From contig QZLH01000281.1 of assembly GCA_003833135.1 (NCBI GenBank), positions 88,661-101,285 on the forward strand: a stretch of DNA of 12,625 bases, read 5' to 3'. The notes beneath the pieces were generated by a model. The model searched no databases and was not told where the DNA came from. It saw nothing but the letters and a program-made list of their open reading frames with translations. Origin of the DNA: Oehlia diaphana (taxonomy: Eukaryota > Glomeromycota > Glomeromycetes > Glomerales > Glomeraceae). A program made the translations under genes and the position numbers. Shown here piece by piece: positions 1 to 8,715 of this stretch. Position 1 is the stretch's first letter; each line of letters begins with the position of its first letter.

Positions 1-130
1 TATGAATTTTTATTGACTTAAAATATAAAAAATATACACAATATTTCATAAATAAAATACTATATTTGATATAATCATAAATATAAAAAATTGTAAGAAA
101 ATAAAATAAAATAAAGTTTGGTAATAACAT
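1..130. other. AT-rich sequence, nothing recognised
   Basis: Low-complexity A/T-rich DNA without an open reading frame or recognisable motif. It leads into the tandem repeat that starts near 131. Confidence 0.6.
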
Positions 131-390
131 GAAAGTAAATTAGTAGTATCAAAGAAAAAAGTAAATTATTAGTGTAAGTAAATTATTAGTATTAAATAAA
201 AAAGTATGAAATTAGTGAAGAAAGCAAATTAGTAGTGTTAAAAAGTAAATTATTAGTGTTAGTAATAAAAAAGTATGAAGTTAGTGAAGAAAGCAAATTA
301 GTAGTGTTAAAAAGTAAATTATTAGTATTAGTAATAAAAAAAAAAGTATGAAGTTAATGAAAAAAGCAAGTTAGTAACATTAAAATGTAA
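131..390. repeat. Tandem repeat with a unit of about 69 bp
   Basis: The landmark AAGTATGAA recurs at 202, 271 and 344, giving spacings of 69 and 73. The extra 4 bases in the last interval are a longer A run. Each unit reads AAGTATGAA, then TTAGTGAAGAAAGCAAATTAG, then TAGTGTTAAAAAGTAAATTATTAG, so it also has a shorter internal period built on the words AGTAAATTA and TTAGTA. A degenerate partial copy lies at about 131-200 and the last copy fades out by about 390. No coding potential is visible. It looks like a minisatellite. Confidence 0.8.
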
Positions 391-858
391 AAAGTTAGGA
401 AAATAAAGAGATAAAAAATACAAGTTTTTCTTACCTGATAATAAAAGAAAGTTGAAGAAAAGTTAAAAGGTTAAAAAAACATAAACAAAAACATTTCGCG
501 TCATCATATTTATTTTGATGATCAGATCACGTGATTAACATATATAATTTTAAGAGTTGATTTTACCGCATAATTCTGGCCAAATTATAATTCCAGTCAG
601 AACTAATTGTGTAACCTAATAAAAAGTTTTTGACTTTTTTTTAGTTACAAGATAATACATAAATTTCACTAATAGGTCTGAAAGATGTCCGTTTATAACG
701 TTTATAAGCAAATATACAGTTGAATTTTGTGTAACCTTACTGCATAAACCACTTTACTTATTTGTAATGATTAAAAGTGGTCTATTTGGCCCTAAAAATG
801 GTCAAATGTAACCATACAGGTAAAATGGAAAGTAGTATAGTAGGTCAGTAAGATTACC
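391..858. other. Gene-free interval with small motifs
   Basis: No credible gene. A TCATCA/TGATGA hairpin lies at about 501-521. A perfect 10-bp palindrome ATCACGTGAT sits at 526-535 and contains the E-box core CACGTG. The word TGTGTAACCT occurs near 609 and 729. An 8-bp stem ACCACTTT (748-755) pairs with AAAGTGGT (774-781). The short frames on both strands between about 800 and 1113 are AT-rich, overlap each other and look like chance. Confidence 0.5.
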
Positions 859-1060
859 CAAAAATTGCTTTCTGTAACTTAATTTAAGTTTATTTTCAAA
901 TTGTACAATAATCACAATTTTTATTGTACAAAAATTGAATGTTTTCTGTATCCTAAAATTAAGTTGTATAAAGATCACACAAAAATTGAACATTTTCTAT
1001 ATCTTAAATTTAAGTTGTACAAAAATTGCATACTTTTAATATGCTATAAAAAACTTCATA
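859..1060. repeat. Degenerate tandem array of CAAAAATTG units
   Basis: CAAAAATTG occurs at 859, 929, 980 and 1020, spaced 70, 51 and 40 bp. It is followed each time by a variant of TTTTCTGTATCCTAAAATTAAGT, so this is a shrinking, diverged tandem repeat. The junctions carry TTGTAC. A 10-bp stem TTGTACAATA (901-910) pairs with TATTGTACAA (923-932) across a 12-nt loop. Related TGTAC / ATACAAAAATTG sequence is seen again at about 9570-9612 and 10500-10575, on both sides of the palindromic element. Confidence 0.65.
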
Positions 1061-1294
1061 GCTATTTTTATCCAAAAAACTGCAATAATTGTACAATTTC
1101 TACACGGACTTGAACAAATATTGTATAAAAATTGGATGATTTTTTTTCATAGGGAGTTCCAGGTCAGAATTTACAAAAAAAAGAACGGTGTTATTTTTTT
1201 TAAAATAAAAAAAAAATTTAAAATTGCGTAATGCAATTCTTATTTGATTTGTACTATGCTATCCAATAATCTAATCCAGATCATTAACTATTAA

Positions 1295-1810
1295 TTACCA
1301 ATCCGTCTAAAATTGGCACTGTATTACTAATAAAATTCAGGGATATTAACGATAATAAAAAAACCTGTTTTTTACATTTCATGCGTAGGATAAACTTTTA
1401 CCCATTTCACCCATTTCACAAATAAAAGTACCCTTTAATTTTTTATTAGTTCTATAAAGAAAAATATTTAAAAAAAAGTCTTTAAAAAAGCTTAGAAAGC
1501 CAAAAAATATAGGTTTATAATGTAAATAACATAATATAATAAAATAAAATATTGAAATTTCTTATATTTTAAGATGTAAATCTAACACGCATACATAGTA
1601 AACTCATTATTTTGCATACGAACGTATAATTTTTTTTTGCAAATTCTTTTTTTTCAAGTATTTTTTCAGTATATTATATGACTTTTATTTATAGTTAATA
1701 TGTTGTCTATAAAAATATCCTTTTTTGAAGATTGTGTTCTAGCACAAAATTGGCAAATTTAACCCTAAATTTTATTAGTAACGCAGTGCCGTTCTTAGAC
1801 GAATCAGCAA
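1295..1810. mobile_element. Non-autonomous TIR element flanked by TTAA, copy 1
   Basis: A terminal inverted repeat of about 50 bp is visible. The left end begins TTACCAATCCGTCTAAAATT. The right end, reverse-complemented, begins TTGCTGATTCGTCTAAGAAC. Both continue through GGCACTG..TTACTAATAAAATT. TTAA lies directly outside each end (1291-1294 and 1811-1814). A four-base TTAA target duplication is characteristic of piggyBac-type elements, but chance TTAA is common in DNA this AT-rich. The interior has no credible ORF. A second copy starts at 12051 and aligns along most of its length, which confirms a dispersed family. Copy 1 lacks roughly 70 bp that copy 2 has in its left half. The superfamily assignment is tentative. 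Confidence 0.75.
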
Positions 1811-1957
1811 TTAATATCAATAACCATCGAATTAACTGGCCAGTATATTTTTACTAAAAAATAAATGACTTTTTTTAAAAAATTTTATTAGGGAAGTAAT
1901 ATATATGACATAATTATTATAGGGGGGAGGATTCATAAATATCTGACATATCACATG

Positions 1958-2201
1958 TAAGGTTGCTTGCCAAAACTTAGGGGTTTAGGCAAGATGGCGT
2001 TTTGCCGAAAAGCAAAATTCTGCCAAAACTATATTAAAGTTATATTAAAAAACTGGTGAAACTCTGGAGAAAAGTGAAACTGCCGAAACTTATTATAAAT
2101 GCTGAAACTGCCAAAACTCTGCCAAAACTATAATAAATCTATAGTAAAATTTTGACGAAACTAATTATAGGATTTTGAAAAGATTTAGACAAGCAACCTT
2201 A
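1958..2201. mobile_element. hAT-type MITE, 244 bp, copy 1
   Basis: The ends are perfect 12-bp inverted repeats: TAAGGTTGCTTG at 1958 and CAAGCAACCTTA ending at 2201. The flanks are ATCACATG (1950-1957) and ATCACGTG (2202-2209), an 8-bp target duplication with one transition. An 8-bp duplication plus termini that fit the YARNG consensus (TAAGG) are features of the hAT superfamily. The interior repeats the words GCCGAAAC, GCCAAAAC and GCTGAAAC and has no ORF. A second copy of exactly the same length lies at 9711-9954. No hAT transposase is present in the window, so this is non-autonomous. Confidence 0.9.
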
Positions 2202-2209
2202 ATCACGTG

Positions 2210-2636
2210 ATATTGATTATATCCAATAGAATTAGTGTAATTTTAGCTGAAATTAAAATAATAATTTGCCAATAAAATTCTTTTCATGTGATTTTTTTGT
2301 TTTATTAATAGTATAACGTATTGTACATATTGTTCTTTATTTTACTGAATATAAAAAATATTGTTCTTTATTTTAACTATGTTGCATAAGCTTTATATTC
2401 AAAAAAAAGCTGCAAAAATTATCTTTCAATAGTCCCTCTTACCCACTAATTTCAAGTTAAAACCCGTACTTACAAAAAAAAGCAAATAAGAATATTAAAA
2501 AGTGTTTCTATACAATAAACAAAATATTTCCACCCTTCTAAAAACTTTTACCTAGTCTAATTCTAAATTCAAAGCTGTCAATATTTACGTAAAAGAATAT
2601 ATTATAAAGAACTCAACTTCTTTATTCGCCCTTTGA
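2210..2636. other. AT-rich interval with a short direct repeat
   Basis: No gene recognised. An 18-bp direct repeat, ATATTGTTCTTTATTTTA, occurs at 2327-2344 and 2358-2375 (period 31). The interval runs up to the terminal stop codon of the transposase pseudogene on the minus strand. No convincing inverted repeat that would mark the end of that transposon was found here. Confidence 0.5.
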
Positions 2637-4841
2637 TTATATTTCCCAGTCATTAATTATTAAAACTCGAACGTCACATACGGGTACAACCAAAAAATCA
2701 TCAATGGAATTGGTAGGATTCCTTTTTCTAGCTGGTCATCCTCATCATTTTGGATGATGATTTTTCTTATGTTGAGCAACAATAGAAAGTATTGGGAAGT
2801 ATGCATTATATTCAGGACAACAGAGAAGACCATAAGTATTTGCATTAATTGAAGGATAGTGGGCATCATATCCAGGTATTTTGAGCTTGTCACAGTATTC
2901 TAATATATAAATCGGGTTTAGAAAATGCCCATCTTTTCCTTTTGTTACAGGTGGGAGAAACCCATCATTTTCTGCGAGAAGAATGGTTGCCTTTTCATTA
3001 CGCTTAGGTGAGCAACAAGAGAAGTCCTCGTATTTCTTAATATCAAGTGAATATTGACACATTCTAGTATAATTTTCTAACTATTTCCAAGGTACAACTG
3101 ACTTGTTAGTACCTTCTTTTTCAGATCCAGGAAATAAAATATCATCGAATAGAGAACTTTTTTGATCAGTATATTGCACAGTAACTGGTTTTTTGAAAAT
3201 AGGATCACGTTTCCAGAGAGCACACAATGCCTCACCAGCATAGCGAAAATTCTTTATTGCAAGTTCTGAATTATTAACCTGGCCTTGAGAATTAAGGTGA
3301 GAACCATATTTATTGATCGGTAATGTTATGCTAGCAAGTTTTTGAGAGAGCGTTGCCATACTACGCTTAACAGGGTTATACGCGGATTGACCGAGTGTGT
3401 GCGTCTGAATAGAAAGGTAATCAAGGTTAAAAGTGCGGAACATTCTACAATACTGGTATATATTTTTCATATGACGGGGATTTTTGTCTAGACCTCCATC
3501 AACTAAAATAATCCAAATTGGTTTTATATGGCTGTTAATTTTCAATATTTCATCAAAACGACTGTCTTGAGTTAGCGAATTAAAATCAATTATATGAGTG
3601 GCTGAGCTCATGCCAACTTGATATTGTGGACGTATGAAAATCGAAAGTTGGCCATTACGAAAAGTATCGTTCATATCATTTGGGTTAATTAGTAGGTAAA
3701 CTGATGGGATCAGTTTTTGCTGCATACTGATCAGAAAATCATAATCAGGTAGTGTAACTGGCTCTTAAAAACTTTGTAAAGTTTGAAATGTTCTTTCAAC
3801 TGCAGGAATACCAAGAGGAACCTTGGCTTTATTGTCCTGTGAAATAATAACAGAATGTATTGAAAATAATGCTACAAACTGTTTTGCTCCTTTTACGGAT
3901 GCAAGACAATAATGTTCATCAATATGCTCATTTCTTTCACTTCGTGAAACTGAAGCATTTGCAACAATAGCTGGATGGTAATGTAACTTTGCTGCTTTAG
4001 TATTTGACCGAGATAGTAGCAAGTAATTGTTGAGGGTGATGCGAGAGAGATATTCGTTATATTTGGAATTAAGATCCTCTTGAAGATGACGAATGGTTCA
4101 AACTTTAATAATTTCTTTTCTTCTCTTTTTATCTGCAGCTCCAAACTCAATGCATTCAAGTATATGCTCAATTAAATTGGAATATTGAGTTAAAAAAGGC
4201 AGATGACCAGGTGAATCATATAGTATTACTTCTTAGTGTTCTTGTAAGAGTCTCGCTTTTTTTGCTCTACTTTTTTGTTGATATCCTGCTTGACACTTCA
4301 ACTTTTTAATCTTGTTATCCTCATCATGCAGAATTTGCTTGAGAGTTGCCATACACTCCAACAAATTATTCTAAATCTCCAAGTCATTAGTAGAATTATA
4401 AATTCGTTGAAGTTCAGCAAGCTTCATATTGGTTGTATTAATGGTTTCCACAGCTTTTCTCTGTGCAGCAGCATTAGGAGACGGAGTAGAGTCAGCTATA
4501 ATAATCTCTTTAATAGGCCTTTGAAGGACTTGGTTAGTTTGAGCAGACTTTGAATTTTGAGATGTACTGGACTGTGATTGATTAATTCGCATAAAACCTT
4601 GGATTGGAATTGGAGTTGCCAAGTATTCTCTGATTTTACTTTCAATATCTTCAGGTTTATGTCAAATTTCTTTCCATACATTATTACATTCTGCACATGA
4701 ACTAACTTTTGGGTATGTAGGGTTTCTTGTATTCACCATACGATGATATCCAAAAGCATTACAGAACTTTTGGTATTGGTTTGTAGGAGTCTTATAAACG
4801 TAAAATTTATTATATTTCAGTGTAGTCAGAAAAGCCTGCAT
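2637..4841 (-). pseudogene. DDE-type transposase pseudogene, nine in-frame stops, C2H2 finger plus probable AT-hook
   Basis: One continuous reading frame of 735 codons runs from ATG (4839-4841, first Met after an upstream in-frame TGA) to TAA (2637-2639). Internal stops lie at 4662 TGA, 4371 TAG, 4233 TAA, 4098 TGA, 3765 TAA, 3081 TAG, and 2745, 2742 and 2736 TGA; no frameshift was found. The N-terminus has possible zinc ligands C27, H33, C49 and C52. A lysine-rich, helical-looking stretch lies near residues 175-200. The core resembles a DDE domain: D336 in SQDNKAKVPLG, D448 in ILVDGGLDKNPRH, then SAYNPVKRSMATLS, where K492 sits where related transposases carry Glu. Near the C-terminus C675, Y678, F682, V688, H691 and H695 match a C2H2 finger with the second Cys changed to Tyr. 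It is followed by PK**G*PARKRN, which reads RRGRP if the three TGA codons were CGA. Superfamily not determined; the resemblance to Glomeromycotina proteins is from memory. The gene is dead as it stands unless stops are read through. Confidence 0.8.
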
Positions 4842-5236
4842 ATTGAAATCTCAGATGTAAAAATTTTTCACAGACGCGAAAATTTTAACGATCAAACTTT
4901 CACAAATCACGTTGGGTAAGGGATTACCATATGTATAAAAACTATAAATTTTTTTTGTGGTATATTGATAAGAAATTTTTCTGTTATTTTTATCTAAATG
5001 TTTAAAAATAATTTTTACATTATGAAATTAAAAAATTTTTACATAAAGTTAAGTGTTACATTTTGTATTGACATTAGTAAAGAAAAAAAAGATTTGGGAC
5101 AATATCAAATTGATGATAGTAATTGGTTAAATGTATATTATTTAATAGATCACATGACAATAAATCTCATGAGGGGGAGAGAGGGATCAGCTTTATTGTA
5201 ACCCTATAATAATGTGATATGTGTCACTTTCCTTAT
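4842..5236. other. Upstream flank of the transposase pseudogene
   Basis: No credible gene. The 67-codon plus-strand frame at 4998-5201 is AT-rich and made of Lys, Asn, Phe and Tyr, as expected by chance here. A small inverted repeat GGTAA-GGGA-TTACC lies near 4914. A purine-rich stretch GAGGGGGAGAGAGGGA sits at about 5171-5186. Promoter elements cannot be assigned with confidence. Confidence 0.5.
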
Positions 5237-6527
5237 CTAAAATTACAATTTTAATATTTAATATAATTTAATTATTTTTTAAGTAATATATAATTGAACT
5301 TTAGTAAACTTTTATTTTTCAGATTTTGCTCTATTTAATTTTGATTTTTTTTTACATTATAATACTCATATAAAATATTTTCATTGAGCCAACTTTATCT
5401 ATTTTTTTAACTTTACTCTCCAGATGTAACTTGTTAATAAAATATTAATATTACTTTTAATTACTTAAATATATGTAATTTTTAATAAAGAATCATGTTA
5501 CTTAAGGAGTAAAAGACAATTTATTAATAAATTTTATGGCAATTTTAAGATTAGTTATTATTAACTTTATAAAAATTGCATAATTAAATACTAATTTTTT
5601 GGCATAAAAAGAATTTTAAATACAAATTATATATTTTCATAAAATAATAAGTAATATATATATATGTATATACTATAATAAGTTTATTAAATTTTTATTT
5701 ATTAAGATAATTATAAAAAGTTATTACTAGTAAAAGTATTTCCAATTTTAATAAAAATTAATATACAATATCTTTAAAGGATTGTAAAATAACATACAAA
5801 ATTTTAGTATATATTATTATATAATATATTTTAAATTTATTGATTGAATTTATTATTATACAAATTATAAATTATCTAATTAAATATAAAACTATTGATT
5901 AATATTTTAAAATATTTTTATATAGTAATATATACTAAAATTTTACACATTAATTTATAATTTTTTGAAGTTATTATGCATTAATTTTTATTAGAATTGG
6001 ATAATTATTAAAATATTTTTACTATTAAAAACTTTTTATAATTAGTTGTATTATTAAACTTAATAAATATTTATATATATATGGAATATTATTTTATTAT
6101 TATATGTAAATTATATTCAAAATTCATTTAAACCAAAAAATGAATAGCTATTTATATAATTTTTATAAAATTATTAATAATTAATTTTTTGTAAAAATCA
6201 AAATTTTAAAATTGCTACAAATTTTATTAATAAACTTATCTTTTACTTCTTAAGTAACTTGATTCTATATAAAAATTTACATATATTAAGTAATCAAAAG
6301 TAATATTTATATTTGATCAACAAGTTGCATCTGGAAGTTAAAGCTAAAAAAATAAGAAAAAGTTAGCTTAATGAAAATTTTTTATATAAGCATTATATTA
6401 TTAAAAAAAATTTTAAAATTAAATAGAGTAAGATCTAAAATACAAAAACTTATTAAGGTTTAATTATATATTACTTAAAAAAAAAATCTTTTTATGTTAG
6501 AATTAATAATAGTTATAATTTTTAAAA
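5237..6527. repeat. Long inverted repeat (near-palindrome) of about 1.29 kb
   Basis: The left arm (about 5237-5855) is matched in reverse complement by the right arm (about 5881-6527), leaving a loop of about 25 bp near 5868. Landmarks pair in order: TTAAGTAATATA (5279) with TATATTACTTAA (6467-6478); CTCTATTTAATTTT with its partner near 6421; CTCCAGATGTAACTTGTT with AACAAGTTGCATCTGG near 6320; TTACTTAAGGAGTAAAAGA with TCTTTTACTTCTTAAGTAA near 6240; CCAATTTTAATAAAAATTAA with its partner near 5985; TTTTAGTATATATTA (5802) with the sequence ending at 5940. The arms are diverged, by eye about three quarters identical, with several indels. There is no ORF inside. It resembles a foldback or long-TIR element. 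The outer limits are uncertain by tens of bases. Confidence 0.8.
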
Positions 6528-6765
6528 ACTAATATTTTTATTAGTAAAAATAAGAGAAATAACATGACTGCTGACTGTTAATAAAATCGTGAAAAATAAA
6601 AATCATGTGACAGCGTGAAAAAAATTCACACACTTTTTGCAATTTTTATTAATACATGCAAAAATACAAGGATAATCAAAGCAAGTTTTTTATTTGCAAT
6701 ACATTAAAAATAATTACAAGTAGAGAATACATGATGAATTTCTATTCTAATCCATGATCAGTAAT
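6528..6765. other. Interval downstream of the interrupted minus-strand gene
   Basis: AT-rich DNA between the long palindrome and the stop codon of the minus-strand gene. The region around 6586-6640 has ATCGTGAAAAA, AATCATGTGAC and GCGTGAAAAAAATTCACAC, the last of which can form a small hairpin (GTGAA with TTCAC). It presumably includes the 3' untranslated region of that gene. No gene is seen. Confidence 0.4.
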
Positions 6766-8052
6766 TTATATATTATATATACTAATTATTTTCTGAATTC
6801 TTTGGGCTTGCTTTTTTGTAATTATACATCTGGAATAAACAAGTATAAAATTAAGTAAATTAGCAAGTACACATATCGCCAGAATGTTTTTTTTATACAT
6901 ACATTGAGGTTCTGTCTCATATACAACTCCATCATTCTCTATAAACCATGCATACTTATTTCTGATATTTGACTTCTTTGAAAAATAATTGCCAAGTGGC
7001 CATAGCATTTGAAGCATATCTTCCCAATGAAATACGCGACCAAAACAGTCCATAAAAACCATTCCATAATCAATCTCCCCAATGACTATTATATGATTAA
7101 ATCTGAATTCTGCAATTTGCTTCATATAACAAGTAAGTTTTTTTGGATCACGACTATCGATAGGAAGCTCATAGCCAAGAGTAGAAGCAACCTGACGACA
7201 GATTTGTTCATTTGCAAATGTATCTACAACCATCTGTACACAATCGCTACCTTGTTGTGGAACATCATTTTCAACACGATCTGATACTTGATACACAGTT
7301 TCTTGATCATCCAAGGTGCTTCTGAGTTCTTGAGTAAGGCAAGGGTGCGCGTGAACAAGATGACACATTCCTCTAGGGAGTTCATTTGCCCATGTAACGC
7401 TTCCCATAGTTCCAACTCTGCACAATTCTCCAAAGGATGCCTGCAACTCGCTGATTGTTTTGAGGTTAGAGCAACTGAAGCCTATTGCAATATTAGCATT
7501 TCTTCTACTCTTGACTTTATCGCTAAGACTCTGTTGCTTCTCATTCTCTCCCGTGTTTATGCTAGTCCGCAACAGATTAAAACACTGAACATATACTTCA
7601 CTATGTTCTCTTGGAAGTATGCTCACGTTAGATTCACAGTTCAAGGACAGTGCAAATCTAACGATTTCATCATCATTATCATTTCCTCTAGCTGTTTCAG
7701 CCTTTCTGAAAGGAATATAATTTTCTCTTTGTCCTTTAATATATTGAATGTGGTTTGAGTGTGATAGGTCCAGAGAAGTGACTTTGCGTCCCACATAGTT
7801 ATAAGTAAAATCTGTCAAAAGTCTGGTAGATTCACCATTTTTCCTATAGGGCCATATGGAATTACTATCTTCTGATACCTACAGTACATAAATGTACTTT
7901 GCATTTAATAAAGAGCAGAATGATTTTTTACACATAAAGAAATCAATAAAATACTTGAAAGGGTAAATAAAGTTCGCAATTAGGATTCTTATCCATGGCT
8001 CATCTAATTCTTCAAACCACTGGTAACAATATTCTTCTGGCTGTCCGAGTTT
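6766..8052 (-). pseudogene. Unknown protein gene, one in-frame TAG, 5' end missing
   Basis: I do not recognise this family. An open frame covers 7878 down to 6766 and has no ATG near its start; the first in-frame residues are VSEDSNSIWPYRKNGEST. Directly upstream in the same frame are TAG (7879-7881) and a further 57 open codons (8052 to 7882) with protein-like content (GQPEEYCYQWFEELDEPW, then a hydrophobic stretch). I found no intron that would remove the TAG and keep the frame, so I read this as one 429-codon frame broken by a single CAG-to-TAG change. Another in-frame TAA at 8053 marks the end of what I can follow. The protein has a Cys/His-containing middle, a segment with VIGEIDYGMVFMDCFGRVF and MLWPLGNYF, and near the C-terminus one likely membrane helix (NILAICVLANLLNFILVY) followed by a basic tail. 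Base composition is clearly less AT-rich than the flanks. Unseen upstream exons could exist; it may instead be a real spliced gene. Confidence 0.6.
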
Positions 8053-8440
8053 TTAAAAACCACCTATATATACTTTTAATTTTTAAAGATATTACAAATG
8101 AGTGAATTATTTTTTAATACTGTAAAAGACTAAAAGTTTTGTGGCATACTTTAAAATTCTTATTTCTTCGGTTTAATATATCCATAAATGGATAAAAGAA
8201 AAAAAGATAGATTAGATTGTGTATCGATCAGCGCATCATGTCACTTTTATATCATTATGATTCCTAATTTTATATTTTTACTGTGTCGTTGCATGTGAGA
8301 ATAATTTGTTATAGCTTACCTCCTGCAAAAAATTACTTTTGAGGACCAGTGCTTCACTATTTTATATGATTTGTAAGCCCAGATTAAAATTTACTGAATA
8401 CTGCAATAAATAACAACTGCGCATTTTTTGGTTAAACGAT
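8053..8440. other. Upstream interval, possible diverged exons
   Basis: No gene can be defined. On the minus strand near 8319-8345 the sequence TTTTTTGCAGGAGGTAAGC contains both an acceptor-like (TTTTTTGCAG) and a donor-like (GAG/GTAAGC) site. The codons before it read NSEALVLKSNFLQE after an in-frame TAA. This could be a decayed upstream exon of the 8052-6766 gene, but no consistent splicing model could be built by eye. Confidence 0.3.
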
Positions 8441-8592
8441 ATTGAGTATGATATATACCTTTGATGTTTATAGTATAGTTGATGAAAATCTATACAGTAT
8501 AATTTTTTATTTATATAGTATAACTTTTATCAATACAGTATAATTTTTTTACATTATACTATACAACATCAGAGGTATATATCATACTCAAT
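8441..8592. mobile_element. Small MITE of about 152 bp with 34-bp TIRs
   Basis: The left end begins ATTGAGTATGATATATACCT at 8441 and the right end is its reverse complement finishing at 8592. The match continues through TTGATGTT with one transition and ends in (TATAG)TATAG. The 84-bp interior holds repeated TATACAGTATAA or TATAGTATAAC words (about 8491, 8514, 8533). There is no ORF. Target duplication is unclear: the flanks GGTTAAACGAT and AACTATATTATC show no convincing direct repeat. Superfamily not assigned. Confidence 0.8.
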
Positions 8593-8715
8593 AACTATAT
8601 TATCACATTTTTTTTATGTTATCAATCTCACATGACTGGCCTATGCTATGATTGTGAATTTAAATTTAGTGCTTAAAGTATTGCAAGTAAGACAATATTT
8701 TGTTCTATTTCTATA

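Noticed and set aside
802..1113. Short frames of 63 and 70 codons on opposite strands
   Set aside because: They overlap each other within the CAAAAATTG repeat array, and their residues simply reflect AT-rich repeat DNA.
526..2211. ATCACGTGAT at 526-535 and 2202-2211 as bHLH regulatory sites
   Set aside because: The second arose from the MITE target duplication plus flank, and neither lies next to a working gene. A CACGTG match alone is weak evidence.
2660..2893. 77-codon minus-strand frame ending in PYVTFEF
   Set aside because: It overlaps the transposase frame in another phase; the main frame continues with finger and AT-hook-like content through the same bases.
2637..4841. Alternative genetic code as the explanation of the in-frame stops
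   Set aside because: All three stop codons occur inside the frame, TAA must also serve as the terminator at 2637, and the MITE pairs show the same transition pattern without coding. Deamination explains both.
1944..5226. TGACATATCACATG (1944-1957) and ATGTGATATGTGTCA (5212-5226) as the ends of the transposon carrying the transposase
   Set aside because: The match needs a 2-bp gap, does not extend inward, has no flanking duplication, and overlaps the MITE target site. True ends of that transposon were not found.
7288..7758. 156-codon plus-strand open frame
   Set aside because: It is the reverse-strand shadow of the better minus-strand frame 7878-6766, and its composition is less protein-like.
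8319..8400. Upstream exon ending at GAG/GTAAGC for the minus-strand gene
   Set aside because: The site also looks like an acceptor (TTTTTTGCAG), an in-frame TAA precedes it, and no acceptor joins it in frame to 8052. Kept only as a remark.
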